A stretch of 64,000 nt of DNA from Paenibacillus_AB hodogayensis (GTDB lineage Bacteria > Bacillota > Bacilli > Paenibacillales > NBRC-103111): the NCBI RefSeq assembly GCF_039536325.1, contig NZ_BAAAYO010000001.1:124001-188000 (forward strand), read 5' to 3'. Positions 17,397 through 26,427 of the stretch are shown here, in pieces. A program made the translations under genes and the position numbers. Position 1 is the stretch's first letter. The number at the start of each line of letters is the position of its first letter. A model generated the notes under the pieces. It was not told the origin of the DNA. It was given only the letters and a program-made list of their open reading frames with translations, and did no database searches.

Positions 17397-18397
17397 TCCG
17401 TCTCCCTCCTTAGCAAATACAGAAAAAACGGCGCCCCCAGCACGCCCATAAAAATACCGACGGGAAGCTCGATCGGCGCAAACATGAGACGGGCTATCGT
17501 ATCGCATAGCGTCACGACCGTAATGCCGAGCAAGGCCGAGGCGGGCAGCAAATAGCGGTAATCGCTGCCGATCAGCAGCCGCGCCGAATGCGGTACGATC
17601 AAGCCGACGAAGCCGAGCAGACCGACGACGCTGACCGCGCTCGCCGCCAGCAGAGTGGCGACTGCCGCCATGACGAGGCGGGTCGCTTCGACCCGGAGAC
17701 CGAGCCCTTTCGCTTTCGTATCCCCAAGCGCCAAAATGTTCATATGCGCCGAACCGATCAGGGCGAGTGCAACCCCTCCTATGGAATACGGCAGCATCGT
17801 GCGAAGCTGGGGCCAGCTTTTCGCAGCGAGCCCTCCGACGAGAAAGACCAGCGCCCCGTTGACCCGATCGCTGTAAAAAGTCAGTAGGGCGGATATGCCG
17901 GAACCGAGAAAAGCCGACACGGCCACGCCGGCCAAAATGATCCGCACCGGATGGATGCCCTGCTTCCAGGCGAGTACGTAAATAATGACTGCCGCAAGCG
18001 AAGCGCCCAGAAAAGCGACCGGGGTCAGCAGCCCCGACATATGCGGGAACAAAATGAGGATGATGATCCCGAACAGCCCCGCCCCCGACGAAACCCCGAT
18101 AATATGCGGATCGGCCAGCGGGTTGCGCATGACCCCTTGGAGCAGCGCGCCGGCGAGCGCCAGATTGACGCCGACTAGGGCGGCCACCAGCGTGCGCGGC
18201 AGCCGGATGTTCCAGATGATCTCCTTCATCGGTCCCTGGTAGCCGTGGAACACATATTGCCAAATATCCGAGAGCGGGATCGATACGGCCCCGGAGCCGA
18301 TGCTGAACGCTATCGTCAGGCACGCCGCGGCCAACAGGACGACGAGTGCGGTTATTCCGCGGAAGTAGGGTGTCCGCTCCGGGTTATTGGCCGCCAT
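17393..18397 (-). CDS. ABC transporter permease, FecCD/BtuC family
   Basis: A 334-residue permease with about nine to ten membrane segments. RLPRTLVAALVGVNLALAGALLQGVMRNPLADPHIIGVSSGAG is the conserved N-terminal block of FecCD/BtuC permeases, and GFVGLIVPHSARLLIGSDYRYLLPAS is the second signature. It forms the membrane channel for a metal chelate, heme, siderophore or corrinoid. The start overlaps the end of the binding-protein gene by 14 bp, and its stop overlaps the ATPase start. Specificity cannot be read from the permease alone. Confidence 0.93.
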   Translation of the reverse strand: MAANNPERTPYFRGITALVVLLAAACLTIAFSIGSGAVSIPLSDIWQYVFHGYQGPMKEIIWNIRLPRTLVAALVGVNLALAGALLQGVMRNPLADPHIIGVSSGAGLFGIIILILFPHMSGLLTPVAFLGASLAAVIIYVLAWKQGIHPVRIILAGVAVSAFLGSGISALLTFYSDRVNGALVFLVGGLAAKSWPQLRTMLPYSIGGVALALIGSAHMNILALGDTKAKGLGLRVEATRLVMAAVATLLAASAVSVVGLLGFVGLIVPHSARLLIGSDYRYLLPASALLGITVVTLCDTIARLMFAPIELPVGIFMGVLGAPFFLYLLRRETE

Positions 18398-19670
18398 TGC
18401 CGTACGTCTCCGGATAAACCAGCTTCGCCAAATAGTCTACCGATTCGTTTAGCCGAAAGCCCGGGTTGGACAGCAGCAGGTCGGAGGGCAGAATCGCCAT
18501 GCGGTTTTCCTTCACCGCGCGGAGCGACGCCCAGGCCGGTTGCCCGGCCAGGTCGGATTGGATTTTTTTCTCTCCGTCCGCGCGGGCTCCGTGAATCAGA
18601 ATAAAGACGTAATCCGGATTCAGCTCGACCAGCTTTTCCATGCTGTAAGGGGCCGTCGATTGACTGCTCTGCGAAGCTTGCAGCGTTTCCGCGACGTTTT
18701 TCATGTTCAGCATGCTTGCCACTTCCAAGCCGACCGTATTCGACCTTTGCACGGATACGCTGTTCGGCGTCACGTTCAGCATAATGAAGCTGGGCGACCG
18801 ATCCGGCAGCTTGGCGGTCAGGGCGGCGATCCTGTCGTCCAGCTTGGCCAGTTCCTCGCTCGCTTTGCTCTCTGTACCGGCGATTTTACCGAACAGAGGC
18901 GTCTTTTCCTTCAGGTCTTTGTATGTACTCAGGCCTAACAGGGCGAACGGGATTTTGCTGGCGTCCATCATGCCGGCCAGCTCGCGGTGGAACGACGTCG
19001 AGCCGATAACGAGATCGGGCTGCAGCGCCAACAGCTTCTCCGCGTTGACCGTCGTAATGCCGCCGACGTCCGCCAGCTCCTTGGCCTTCTCCGGTACGGT
19101 TCCACCTCCCGAGGTGGTCGTCTTGGCAATGGCGGTCCCGTCCACGGCGTAGAGCAGGTCGAGCAGCTGCGGCGACAGCACGACGATTTTGCGCGGCTTC
19201 GCTGCCAGCGTTACGGCACGGCCGGCGTCGTCCTGAAACGACAAGAACGGCTTGGCTTGATCGGCGGTGGCGGCTTGTGCGGCCTGGGCCGTCTTGGCAT
19301 CAGCGGACAGCTTGCTTCCCCCCTCTGCTTCGGCTTCTCCCGGTTTCTTGACTTCTGCTGGTGCTTTAGCTTCTACGGGTGATTTTCCGGGAGCTTTGGC
19401 TCCTCCGGGGGCTTTGCCTTCTCCCAGTGCTTCTCCAGGGGCTTTGGCCTCTCCAGGTGTTTGGCCTTCTCCCAGCGCTCCCCCGGGTGCCTTGGCCTCT
19501 CCAGAGGTTTTGCCTTCTCCCAGTCCCAGTGCTTCTCCGGGGGCTTTGGCGTCTCGGCTTGCGTTTGTAGCGGCCGCCTCGCCGTTCTTCCCCGACTGGG
19601 CGCAGCCCACCGTCAATACAATCAGCAAGAAGCCGATGAATGCGCGCGAATAAAGTTTGGATGCAGTCAT
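18384..19670 (-). CDS. Metal-complex ABC transporter substrate-binding lipoprotein with Gly/Ala/Pro/Glu-rich linker
   Basis: A 428-residue lipoprotein. The signal peptide ends in the lipobox LTVGC (Cys23). Residues about 40-115 are a low-complexity linker made of repeated GEAKAPG- and GEALGEG-like units. The binding domain follows from about residue 145 (RKIVVLSPQLLDLLYAVDG, ADVGGITTVNAEKLLALQPDLVIGS), which is a helical-backbone class III (BtuF/FhuD-like) solute-binding fold. It is the first gene of the operon, behind a strong promoter with tandem Zur-like boxes. The long linker would hold the domain away from the membrane through a thick wall. The ligand is unknown. Confidence 0.88.
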   Translation of the reverse strand: MTASKLYSRAFIGFLLIVLTVGCAQSGKNGEAAATNASRDAKAPGEALGLGEGKTSGEAKAPGGALGEGQTPGEAKAPGEALGEGKAPGGAKAPGKSPVEAKAPAEVKKPGEAEAEGGSKLSADAKTAQAAQAATADQAKPFLSFQDDAGRAVTLAAKPRKIVVLSPQLLDLLYAVDGTAIAKTTTSGGGTVPEKAKELADVGGITTVNAEKLLALQPDLVIGSTSFHRELAGMMDASKIPFALLGLSTYKDLKEKTPLFGKIAGTESKASEELAKLDDRIAALTAKLPDRSPSFIMLNVTPNSVSVQRSNTVGLEVASMLNMKNVAETLQASQSSQSTAPYSMEKLVELNPDYVFILIHGARADGEKKIQSDLAGQPAWASLRAVKENRMAILPSDLLLSNPGFRLNESVDYLAKLVYPETYGNGGQ

Positions 19671-19692
19671 GAATAACGTCCCTCCGGTTTAT

Positions 19693-19722
19693 TCGTAAAT
19701 TTTACTAATGTAATAATTACGA
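19693..19722 (-). promoter_or_regulatory. Tandem Zur-like boxes downstream of the -10 element
   Basis: Read on the plus strand, ATGTAAT-A-ATTACGA (19708-19722) matches the Bacillus Zur box TCGTAATnATTACGA at 13 of 15 positions. Directly abutting it, TCGTAAA-T-TTTACTA (19693-19707) is a second, weaker 7-1-7 copy. Together they lie within a larger perfect inverted repeat with 11-bp arms TTTATTCGTAA / TTACGAATAAA (19688-19698 and 19717-19727). Fur (TGATAATnATTATCA) and PerR consensus sequences fit less well because of the CG/GTAA bases. The location, just after -10, suits repression. Confidence 0.6.
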
Positions 19723-19726
19723 ATAA

Positions 19727-19755
19727 ATCATAATACAGTTGGTTGGTTCCGTCAA
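19727..19755 (-). promoter_or_regulatory. Sigma-A promoter of the ABC transporter-cobN operon
   Basis: On the minus strand a -35 TTGACG (19750-19755) and -10 TATGAT (19727-19732) are spaced by exactly 17 bp. The start codon at 19670 follows ACCGGAGGGACG. No cobalamin riboswitch features are present in the short leader. Confidence 0.8.
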
Positions 19756-19968
19756 ATATTTTATGCTTGATGCCGGTTCGTGCATAACGATGCCGGAAGC
19801 GAGTCATTCTTTTTTGTAAGATTGCTTTCGGTGGGGTCGAGGGGGAAAGGTTGGGAATGGGAAAAGCAGGGGATTTGTCAAAAAATTCTCACAATATATA
19901 AGGGCGATCAGTCGTATTTTGAACTACACTGATTTTGTACGGGTATCATTCCGATAACGAAGGGATGG

Positions 19969-20499
19969 ATGGACCTTATGCGCGATTGGTTTCGTCGTAC
20001 GAAATTCGGAAAGGGAACAAACGATTCTCCTTCTCCCTCTGTTGCGGGCAACCAGACTGTTGCCGGCAGCGCCACCGTTCCAGATTCGCCGCAAGTGCCT
20101 GGAGATGTATACGAGAACGCCGCCAGTACCGTCATTCAGGAGCGGCACATGCAGCACTGGCTTGATGAAGCGGTCCGCGATTGTGCGCGCAATGGCGGTC
20201 TGGAGCAGTTGAACGGCACAGGGAAACCGGTCGATGTACCGACCGGCGATGGACTGAACAGTATTTTAAAAAATGCCAACGTGCTTCCGCCTTGGCTCGA
20301 ACTGCAGCACGAAATTCGCGACAGCATTCGGGCGCTTCTGCGCAAACATGACCCGGATCGTCTTCCCTCTTTTTCAACGGAGCTCGATGCGCTCAACCAA
20401 AAAATAGTCAAATACAATATGTCCGTGCCGACGCCCATTTTGCAAAAAATGCGGCTCCGTCCGGATTCCATCGCCCAGCAGTTGGCCCAGTGGGAGTAG
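19969..20499 (+). CDS. DUF1992 (DnaJ-like subfamily C member 28-type) protein
   Basis: A 176-residue protein whose C-terminal part from about residue 60 carries the DUF1992 domain: WLDEAVRDCARNGGLEQLNGTGKPVDVP (family pattern with GKP), then ANVLPPWLELQHEIRDSI. The function of this conserved family is not established. The N-terminal 55 residues are Ser/Pro/Val-rich and probably disordered. A second ATG at 19978 is also plausible, since GGA lies at better spacing there. No transmembrane segment. It stands alone, divergent from the transporter operon. Confidence 0.85.
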   Translation: MDLMRDWFRRTKFGKGTNDSPSPSVAGNQTVAGSATVPDSPQVPGDVYENAASTVIQERHMQHWLDEAVRDCARNGGLEQLNGTGKPVDVPTGDGLNSILKNANVLPPWLELQHEIRDSIRALLRKHDPDRLPSFSTELDALNQKIVKYNMSVPTPILQKMRLRPDSIAQQLAQWE

Positions 20500-20626
20500 C
20501 GCTTACAAAGTGCTCAGTCCTCTCATGATCCGTTCGCCGGAGTTAATGAAAGAGGGCTCGGCAGTAGTAGCGTTAGCAGCAAACACAGCAGAATTTTTAA
20601 ACACTTGCACTGACGTACGCCGCGCG

Positions 20627-21009
20627 CACTACCGCAAAAAAGTTCGCCGGGCTCCCAGCCCCTTTTCGGTGCACACCGCCACCCTTAATGCTCGAAAGAA
20701 CACTTTCTCCGCGAATCGGGCCGGTTTTTGGACAAATAAGGTTCTTTCGAGCACTACCGCAAGCGCAAACCCGGCTCCCAGCCCCTTTTCGGAGCATACC
20801 AGCCACCCTTAATGCTAGAAAGAGCACTATCTCCGCGAATCCGGCCGGGTTTGGGACAAATAAGGTTCTTTCGAGCACTACCGCAAGCGCAAACCCGGCT
20901 CCCAGCCCCCTTTCGGAGCACACCAGCCACCCTTAACGCTAGAAAGAGCACTATCTCCGCGAATCCGGCCGGTTTTGAGACAAATAAGGTTCTTTCGAGC
21001 GCTACCCGG
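20627..21009. repeat. Tandem repeat array, 123-124 bp unit, about three copies
   Basis: Units begin at 20650, 20773 and 20897 (GGCTCCCAGCC), and a degenerate unit end (GCACTACCGCAA) precedes the first at about 20629. Each unit contains outward-facing arms, for example TGCTCGAAAGAAC (20689-20701) and GTTCTTTCGAGCA (20741-20753), which are perfectly complementary in unit 1 and slightly degenerate in units 2 and 3. Each unit could therefore fold into a hairpin. Short frames through the repeats are mirror images of each other and are not credible genes. The rest of 20500-21115 holds nothing that I recognise. Confidence 0.9.
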
Positions 21010-21115
21010 CGCAGGACATGAGAAGCGCCAAGTGTTCGACCTCCCGCACGCAATCAATCTTGCTTCCTCCTACCAAGCGCCTCGCCGCCCTAGCCGGCAG
21101 CACGCGCCGGCCCGA

Positions 21116-22522
21116 TCAGACGGAAGCGCCTTCTGCCGTCTGGCTCTTTTCCTGCGGCAGCAGCCTTCCCGCCAGCGTCACCGCCAGGCAGAGCAGGAAG
21201 CAAATCCCGAACAGGAGGCGGATCGGCACGCCGAACGATTGCTCCGCTGCGCCAACCGCACCGGCTGCGCCCATGGAGCCGACCAGCAGCGTAGCCAGCC
21301 CGATCCCGGCCACCTGCCCGAGATAGCGCACCAGCGCGAGCAAGCTCCCCGCGAGACTGCTCTTCGACGCCGGGGCCGCGCTCATAATTTCCGCGTTGTT
21401 GGTGGCGTGGAATAGACCGATGCCGACGCCGAACACGGCCAACTGCAGGCCAACGCTGACAGCCGTCACGGCAGGCAGCAGGGCGACGAACAGCATCGAT
21501 ACGGCGCAAAACAGCGAGCCGATGGCGATCGGAGCCGAGCCGCCGTATTTATCGCGGAACCAGCCTGCGAACGGGGCGATCACGCCCATGCACAACGGCT
21601 GGAGCATGAGCAGGGCGCCTGTCGCCCAAGCGGAATAGCCCAGCTGGCTTTGCAAATAAAACGTCACCGGAATGAGCGTAGCGGTCTGCGCCAAATTGAT
21701 CGCGAACGAGCTCGCGTTGCCGAGCCATACTTTCCGCCGGCCGAACAGCTCGCGGTCCACAATGCCGTAATCGATGCGCCGGCCGTGCACATAAAGCGCT
21801 ACCAGCAGCAGAATCCCGATCAGACCCTCGATCCAAGCTTCGCTCGAGAAGGCGGATTGCTTTTTGACCGACTCAGCCGCCATCATGAGCAGACACGCTC
21901 CGGCGGCAAGCAGCACCGAGCCGACGAAATCGATCGGCGTCTTCGCCGTATCACTCTTGCCCTGCGGAAACCAGCGAAAGCCTAAAGCGCAGGCGACCAA
22001 AGCGATCGGCACATTGATCCAGAACAACCAAGGCCATTCCGCGAATTCCAGCAAAAGCCCGCCGAGCGCCGGTCCCGACAGCGTGCCTATGGAGATGACG
22101 ACGGCATTAATGCCAAGCGCCCTTCCCCGCTCGTGATCAGGAAATACCTGTCGGACCATCGCCTGGCTGTTGGCCATAATCATCGTGGCTCCGATGCCTT
22201 GCAGACAGCGTGACAGCAGAAGCGCGACAAAGCCGTGAGAGACGGCGATGCACAACGAACCGATGCCGAAAACGAGAAAGCCGTAGCTGTATACCTTCCG
22301 CCGCTCCATCCGGTCGGACAGCTTGCCGAGAAACGGCAGCAGCACGATCATCGTCAGCAAGTACACGGTCGCCACCCATTGAATTTGCGCAAGCGAGACG
22401 GAAAATTGCTTGGCCATGATCGGCAGCGATACGTTGACGATGCCCACATCCAGCGTCGAGATCAGCGTGCCCATGTTGACAATTTGCAAAATGCCCCATC
22501 TGTTTCGGGTCGCAGTCGGCAT
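21116..22522 (-). CDS. MFS drug/solute exporter, DHA2 (EmrB/QacA) type
   Basis: A 468-residue membrane protein with about 14 hydrophobic segments, as in the DHA2 family. Landmarks are LDVGIVNVSLPIMAKQF in the first segment, GKLSDRMERRKVY (motif A, loop 2-3), SRCLQGIGATMIMANS, and motif C-like GINAVVISIGTLSGPALGGLL in segment 5. It would export drugs or metabolites with proton exchange. The start at 22522 follows AGAGGGGG. No regulator gene adjoins it, and substrates are unknown. Confidence 0.9.
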   Translation of the reverse strand: MPTATRNRWGILQIVNMGTLISTLDVGIVNVSLPIMAKQFSVSLAQIQWVATVYLLTMIVLLPFLGKLSDRMERRKVYSYGFLVFGIGSLCIAVSHGFVALLLSRCLQGIGATMIMANSQAMVRQVFPDHERGRALGINAVVISIGTLSGPALGGLLLEFAEWPWLFWINVPIALVACALGFRWFPQGKSDTAKTPIDFVGSVLLAAGACLLMMAAESVKKQSAFSSEAWIEGLIGILLLVALYVHGRRIDYGIVDRELFGRRKVWLGNASSFAINLAQTATLIPVTFYLQSQLGYSAWATGALLMLQPLCMGVIAPFAGWFRDKYGGSAPIAIGSLFCAVSMLFVALLPAVTAVSVGLQLAVFGVGIGLFHATNNAEIMSAAPASKSSLAGSLLALVRYLGQVAGIGLATLLVGSMGAAGAVGAAEQSFGVPIRLLFGICFLLCLAVTLAGRLLPQEKSQTAEGASV

Positions 22523-22704
22523 TTGCGGTTCCCCCTCTGTACTCCCCGGCTCCGCATTCGTTCCGCACCGGGGGCAGCGTATGTGTTACGTTCCTCTCGA
22601 CCGATTGTACATCCGTTCGCCGCGCTTGAAAAGACAATTAAGCTCGTTTTACGAAATAAACGCCCATCGAGGTGCCGCGGAAGGGTCTACACTTCATCTT
22701 CTTT

Positions 22705-24336
22705 TTACCGACTGCCCCCGTTCGCCAGCGTGACCGTTTTCCGTGCCAGCTCCTCCCGCTTACCGTTGTAAGCGACAAACTCCAAAGGCAGGAGCGGATC
22801 GAGCGCCGAGAAATCCAGCTCGACCTCCCACGGCATTTCGAACGTCTCCGCCAGCTTCCGACCGCCCTGGAGCACCGCTACGGAGCGGGGCTGGGCATCC
22901 CCCGGCAGCCGCACATAAGCGAACAGCTTTCGTTTGCCTGCCAGTCCGGCGGCGGATTCCAGCGGAACGTAGCGGACATTTTCCGCCGTACGGCTTCCCT
23001 GCTCCACCTTGGACAAAAAATAATCGCTGCCGATCAAGCGGCGGTACAAATCGAACATAAGCGGGTTTTCCTTGAGGTCGTACAGATGATCGCCCTTTAA
23101 CGTTTCCGTGCGCGCCTTGGTCATATTAAAATAAGTCATCGCCTTCACCTGGGGAAACAGGCGAGGCAGGAAGCCATACATATTGCCGAGCTGTCCTTCA
23201 GCCCATTTCGCGTAATTCTTCTCGGCAGGTCGGTAATAATGGGAAACGGCGCCTTCGGATATCATGATCGGCTTGTGCGCGTACCGGTTGTAGAGCGGAA
23301 TGAAGTAATCGATCAAATTTTTGCTAAAATCCTCCTTGCCGTCAAACAAAGGAGTCGCATATAACGAGAAACCGACCCAATCGACATATTCGTCGCCTGG
23401 GTAATAATCGCCTACATTGTCCGGCGGCCAGAAGTTGGGGGACCATACCATCGCGACATTCGGCGCCTCTTCCTTCATAATCCGCGAGATCAGCCGGAAT
23501 TTCTCCACATATTTAGCCGGCTCGTCATACCATGGCACCCAGGCCCCGTTCATTTCCGAGGCGTAGCGCAGGAAGATCGGGATGCCGGCCTCCTTCGCCT
23601 GCCGCGCGAACGAACGCACGTAATCGTCATCCTTGACGCTATCCAGGCCGTATTGCGGTTCCCAGCCGATTTGCACCGCACCCCCGCCCGCCGCCTTTAC
23701 GCTGTCGACGAGCCGTGTCGGAAAATAATTGCGCGTATCGTTCTCATCCTTGCGCCAGCCGGAGTAGGTCAGACCGATCGGATGATAGCGTCCGAACGTC
23801 TTCTCCACGGACGGCCAATCGAAAATGCCGAACATGCCCAGATACACCCCAGACCGCGGCTCGAACTTGGCCAGCTCCCTGCCTTCTTCCACGGCTACGG
23901 ACACGTACGGAGAGATGGCGGACGCGTTCGCCGCATTCGTCTCGGACGGCACGCCGTCGTAAAACCGCTTGTCCTTAACCTCGTCCCGCGCCCAGTAAGC
24001 GTCGCTGGCCGCATCCCACTCCGCCGCCTCCTTCTCCATCCCCTCGCTGCGGTAAAAAGCCGCTTTGCGGTAGGCATAGTCGGCGGCAACGCTCCACTGG
24101 CCGGCTCGCTCCGCATCTCGCAGCCGATCGTCCCACCATTGCAGCGGCTCCCTTCCCGACGGGCCGCCGACTTGCCCCCGGACGGCCGGCGCTTTGCCGC
24201 CGTTCCCGTCGGTCGCTTGCAGCTCCTCCGCCGGCTTCAGCTTCTCCTTGCCGCTTTCGGCCAGCAGCCAACCGGCCACGCAACCGACCGCCGCGAGGCC
24301 TGCGATCAACAAAGTCCGTTTGTACGCTTTCCGCAT
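22705..24336 (-). CDS. Membrane-anchored GH26-type glycosyl hydrolase (mannanase-like)
   Basis: A 543-residue protein. Residues 8-27 form an N-terminal signal anchor after a basic start (MRKAYKR). The catalytic (beta/alpha)8 domain spans about 140-440. Glu261 in RYASEMNGAWVPWY fits the GH26 acid/base motif (H/R-x-x-x-E-M-N-G-x-W-x-x-W), and Glu361 in IMISEGAVS fits the nucleophile. GH26 enzymes cut beta-1,4-mannans and related glucans. A helical segment (residues 60-110) precedes the domain and a beta-sandwich tail follows it (about 455-540). The gene is monocistronic and divergent from the MHYT-GGDEF gene. An outer-surface role in polysaccharide or exopolysaccharide processing is inferred. 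Confidence 0.8.
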   Translation of the reverse strand: MRKAYKRTLLIAGLAAVGCVAGWLLAESGKEKLKPAEELQATDGNGGKAPAVRGQVGGPSGREPLQWWDDRLRDAERAGQWSVAADYAYRKAAFYRSEGMEKEAAEWDAASDAYWARDEVKDKRFYDGVPSETNAANASAISPYVSVAVEEGRELAKFEPRSGVYLGMFGIFDWPSVEKTFGRYHPIGLTYSGWRKDENDTRNYFPTRLVDSVKAAGGGAVQIGWEPQYGLDSVKDDDYVRSFARQAKEAGIPIFLRYASEMNGAWVPWYDEPAKYVEKFRLISRIMKEEAPNVAMVWSPNFWPPDNVGDYYPGDEYVDWVGFSLYATPLFDGKEDFSKNLIDYFIPLYNRYAHKPIMISEGAVSHYYRPAEKNYAKWAEGQLGNMYGFLPRLFPQVKAMTYFNMTKARTETLKGDHLYDLKENPLMFDLYRRLIGSDYFLSKVEQGSRTAENVRYVPLESAAGLAGKRKLFAYVRLPGDAQPRSVAVLQGGRKLAETFEMPWEVELDFSALDPLLPLEFVAYNGKREELARKTVTLANGGSR

Positions 24337-24589
24337 ATCGGTCCCCCAGTCCTTATCGGAATCGTTCCTACTAGTATAAAGCCAGAGCGGATCTTGCGTA
24401 TACGTGAAGGTTCCGTCCTTTGCGGCGCAAAGAAACGGTCCGCATCATCCCTATATGGCTTGTACGACATAGTTCCATTCTACTATATTATTCGGCAATA
24501 GGAAGACGGTTGTCCGTTTCCGGTTTATTCCTTCGCGCATTTACTAGAATAATAACACGGCCGAAAGACCGCAACGGGAGGGCTGACCA

Positions 24590-26080
24590 ATGGAACAAAC
24601 CGTGCACGGGACTCACGACCTGTTTCTGGTCGCCGTCTCTTTTCTCATCGCATTAATGGCTTCCTATACTGCGGTGGATTTCGCCAGAAGGACCGCACTG
24701 TCCAAAGGCTGGGAACGCCGCATCTGGCGGCTGGGGAGCGCCTCGGCAATGGGGATCGGCATGTGGGTGCTGCATTTTATCGCCATGCTCGCCTACCGGC
24801 TGCCTCTCGTTGTCGACTACGATCTACGCACCGTCTGGCTTTCCCTGCTTGTCGCCACAGTCGGCTCGCTTTGCGCCCTGCTGGTCGCCGGCACCCGCTC
24901 CGCTTCCCTGCTCCGGATGCTCTCGGGCGGCATCGTCGCCGGAACCTCCTTTCTGGCCATGCATCTGCTCGGTCTGAGCGCTATGTCGGGCGTTGCATTT
25001 ACGCACGCCCCGGAAGCTTTGCAGGCGTCGGCGCTGGTCGCCATGGCCGGCTTGACGAGTTCGCTCTTGCTCACGTTCGGCAGCATCCGCCGCGTGACGC
25101 GCTTCCGCCGAGGGCTGCGCAGCTTCCTCAGCGCTTTCGTCATGACGCTCAGCGTATCCGGCATGCACTACGGAGCCATGGCCGGCTCTCATATTTCCCC
25201 GTTGGACCCGGGACTCGTCGACGAAGCGCTCGCCCGTTCCGCCGGGCTGCCGACCGGGATGGCCGTCTCGATCGCGCTCGGCACGATCGGTGTGCTCGGG
25301 ATGGCCCAGCTCGGGGCGTCCCATGCCGACCGCCGTCTGGCCCGACAAGTCGCAACCAATGGCTCCATTCTGGAGTCGGCGATCGATTGCATTCTCATGT
25401 TCGACCACCGCGAAACGATTATCGAATTCAACCCGGCCGCTGAGCGAACGTTCGGCTACAAGAGACCGGATATGCTGGGTAAGCCGCTAGCCCGAGTCAT
25501 CGACCTGCAAACGCTCCGAAGCCGTCAGCGCGACCCGAAGGCTGCCGGACAGCCGCCCGGGGAACCGTACGCGGATATCGTCGGCTCTCGCCTGACCGCG
25601 ACCGCCCGGCACGCCGAAGGCCATCCGATTCCGGTCGAGCTTGCGATCACCCGCATCCGCACGGACGGCGCTTCCCTGTATACCGCCTACTTGCGAGATA
25701 TTACGGAACGAGAGCGGGCCGAACGGCTGATCTGGCGGATGGCTTACACCGATATGCTGACCGATTTGCCGAACCGCAACGGCTTCAACGAAACGGGAGC
25801 CAAAGCGCTCGTCGAGGCAAGGACGAACGGCAAGCCGCTGGCCATCCTGTTCGTCGACCTCGACCGGTTCAAGCTCGTCAACGACACGCTCGGCCACCGG
25901 GTCGGCGACCTGCTTCTGCAAGCGGTGGCCGAACGGCTGAAGGCGCAGTTGGCGGAGGCGGACATGCTGTCCCGGCTAGGGGGCGACGAATTCGTGCTGC
26001 TGCGCGGCGCCGGACCCGACGAAGCCGCCGCGACCGCCGGGCGGATGCTTGAATTTAAAGCGCCCCGCGAACTTTTTTAA
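24590..26080 (+). pseudogene. 5' part of an interrupted MHYT-PAS-GGDEF(-EAL) cyclic-di-GMP protein
   Basis: 496 codons. An MHYT sensor with about seven membrane segments (residues 8-245, with MWVLHF, MHLLGL and SGMHYGAM) is followed by PAS (about 255-375) and GGDEF (from about 385; LTDLPNRNGF, VDLDRFKLVND, RLGGDEFVLL). The frame runs to LEFKAPREL, then Phe and a stop at 26078. That is where a normal GGDEF domain still needs about 50 residues and an EAL domain usually follows. A same-strand EAL remnant that starts at the missing point lies at 37329-37836. The GGDEF motif itself is intact, so the truncated product could be made, but its fold is incomplete. The RBS is GGGAGGGCTGACCA. Confidence 0.85.
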
Positions 26081-26427
26081 TAGACAGGATTTTCTGTAAA
26101 TGCTTCTCGTTCTAATAAGTATATGTTTGTCATCAGAAGTGTTTAAGGGGACGTTTGTGTCACTGGCTAGTGACACAAACGCCCCCTATCAACTAAAAAG
26201 GATCCTTGATTTTATTGAATTTCAATTATGGCATGCTTGTGTCATTAGACACTTATAGCGTGTCGTGTTCCGTATTTCGGCACTTGCGTCCGTTGACACA
26301 GCCGAAAGCCTGATGATTTGGGTTGAATTGATCAGTATCGCCGCTTAGATGAGGTTTAAAACCGTAAGCCGATTTCCTCAACCAATTCTTTCTCGGTAAA
26401 AATGGTCATGCTGCATGTACGCTCCTT
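26081..26427. other. AT-richer junction segment without genes, left side of the inserted block
   Basis: No coding frame is convincing. The segment is visibly lower in GC than the flanks and carries the long inverted repeat at 26147 and a smaller one around 26234-26252 (TGTGTC-ATTA-GACAC). Confidence 0.6.
26147..26186. repeat. Long inverted repeat (18-bp arms, 4-bp loop)
   Basis: GGGGACGTTTGTGTCACT (26147-26164) and AGTGACACAAACGCCCCC (26169-26186) pair with one mismatch around the loop GGCT. No T-run follows on either strand, so it is not a classic terminator. It lies 67 bp after the point where the GGDEF frame breaks and may be a mobile-element end or recombination target. Confidence 0.75.

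Noticed and set aside
19671..19760. Cobalamin riboswitch upstream of the cobN operon
   Set aside because: The leader from the promoter to the start codon is under 60 bp and lacks the B12 box; only the inverted repeats of the Zur-like operator are present.
20627..21009. CRISPR array
   Set aside because: The units are 123-124 bp with no short repeat/unique spacer alternation, and no cas genes are near.
20510..21053. Small similar proteins encoded in the repeat array
   Set aside because: Their similarity comes only from the repeated DNA, they occur on both strands, and they lack ribosome sites.
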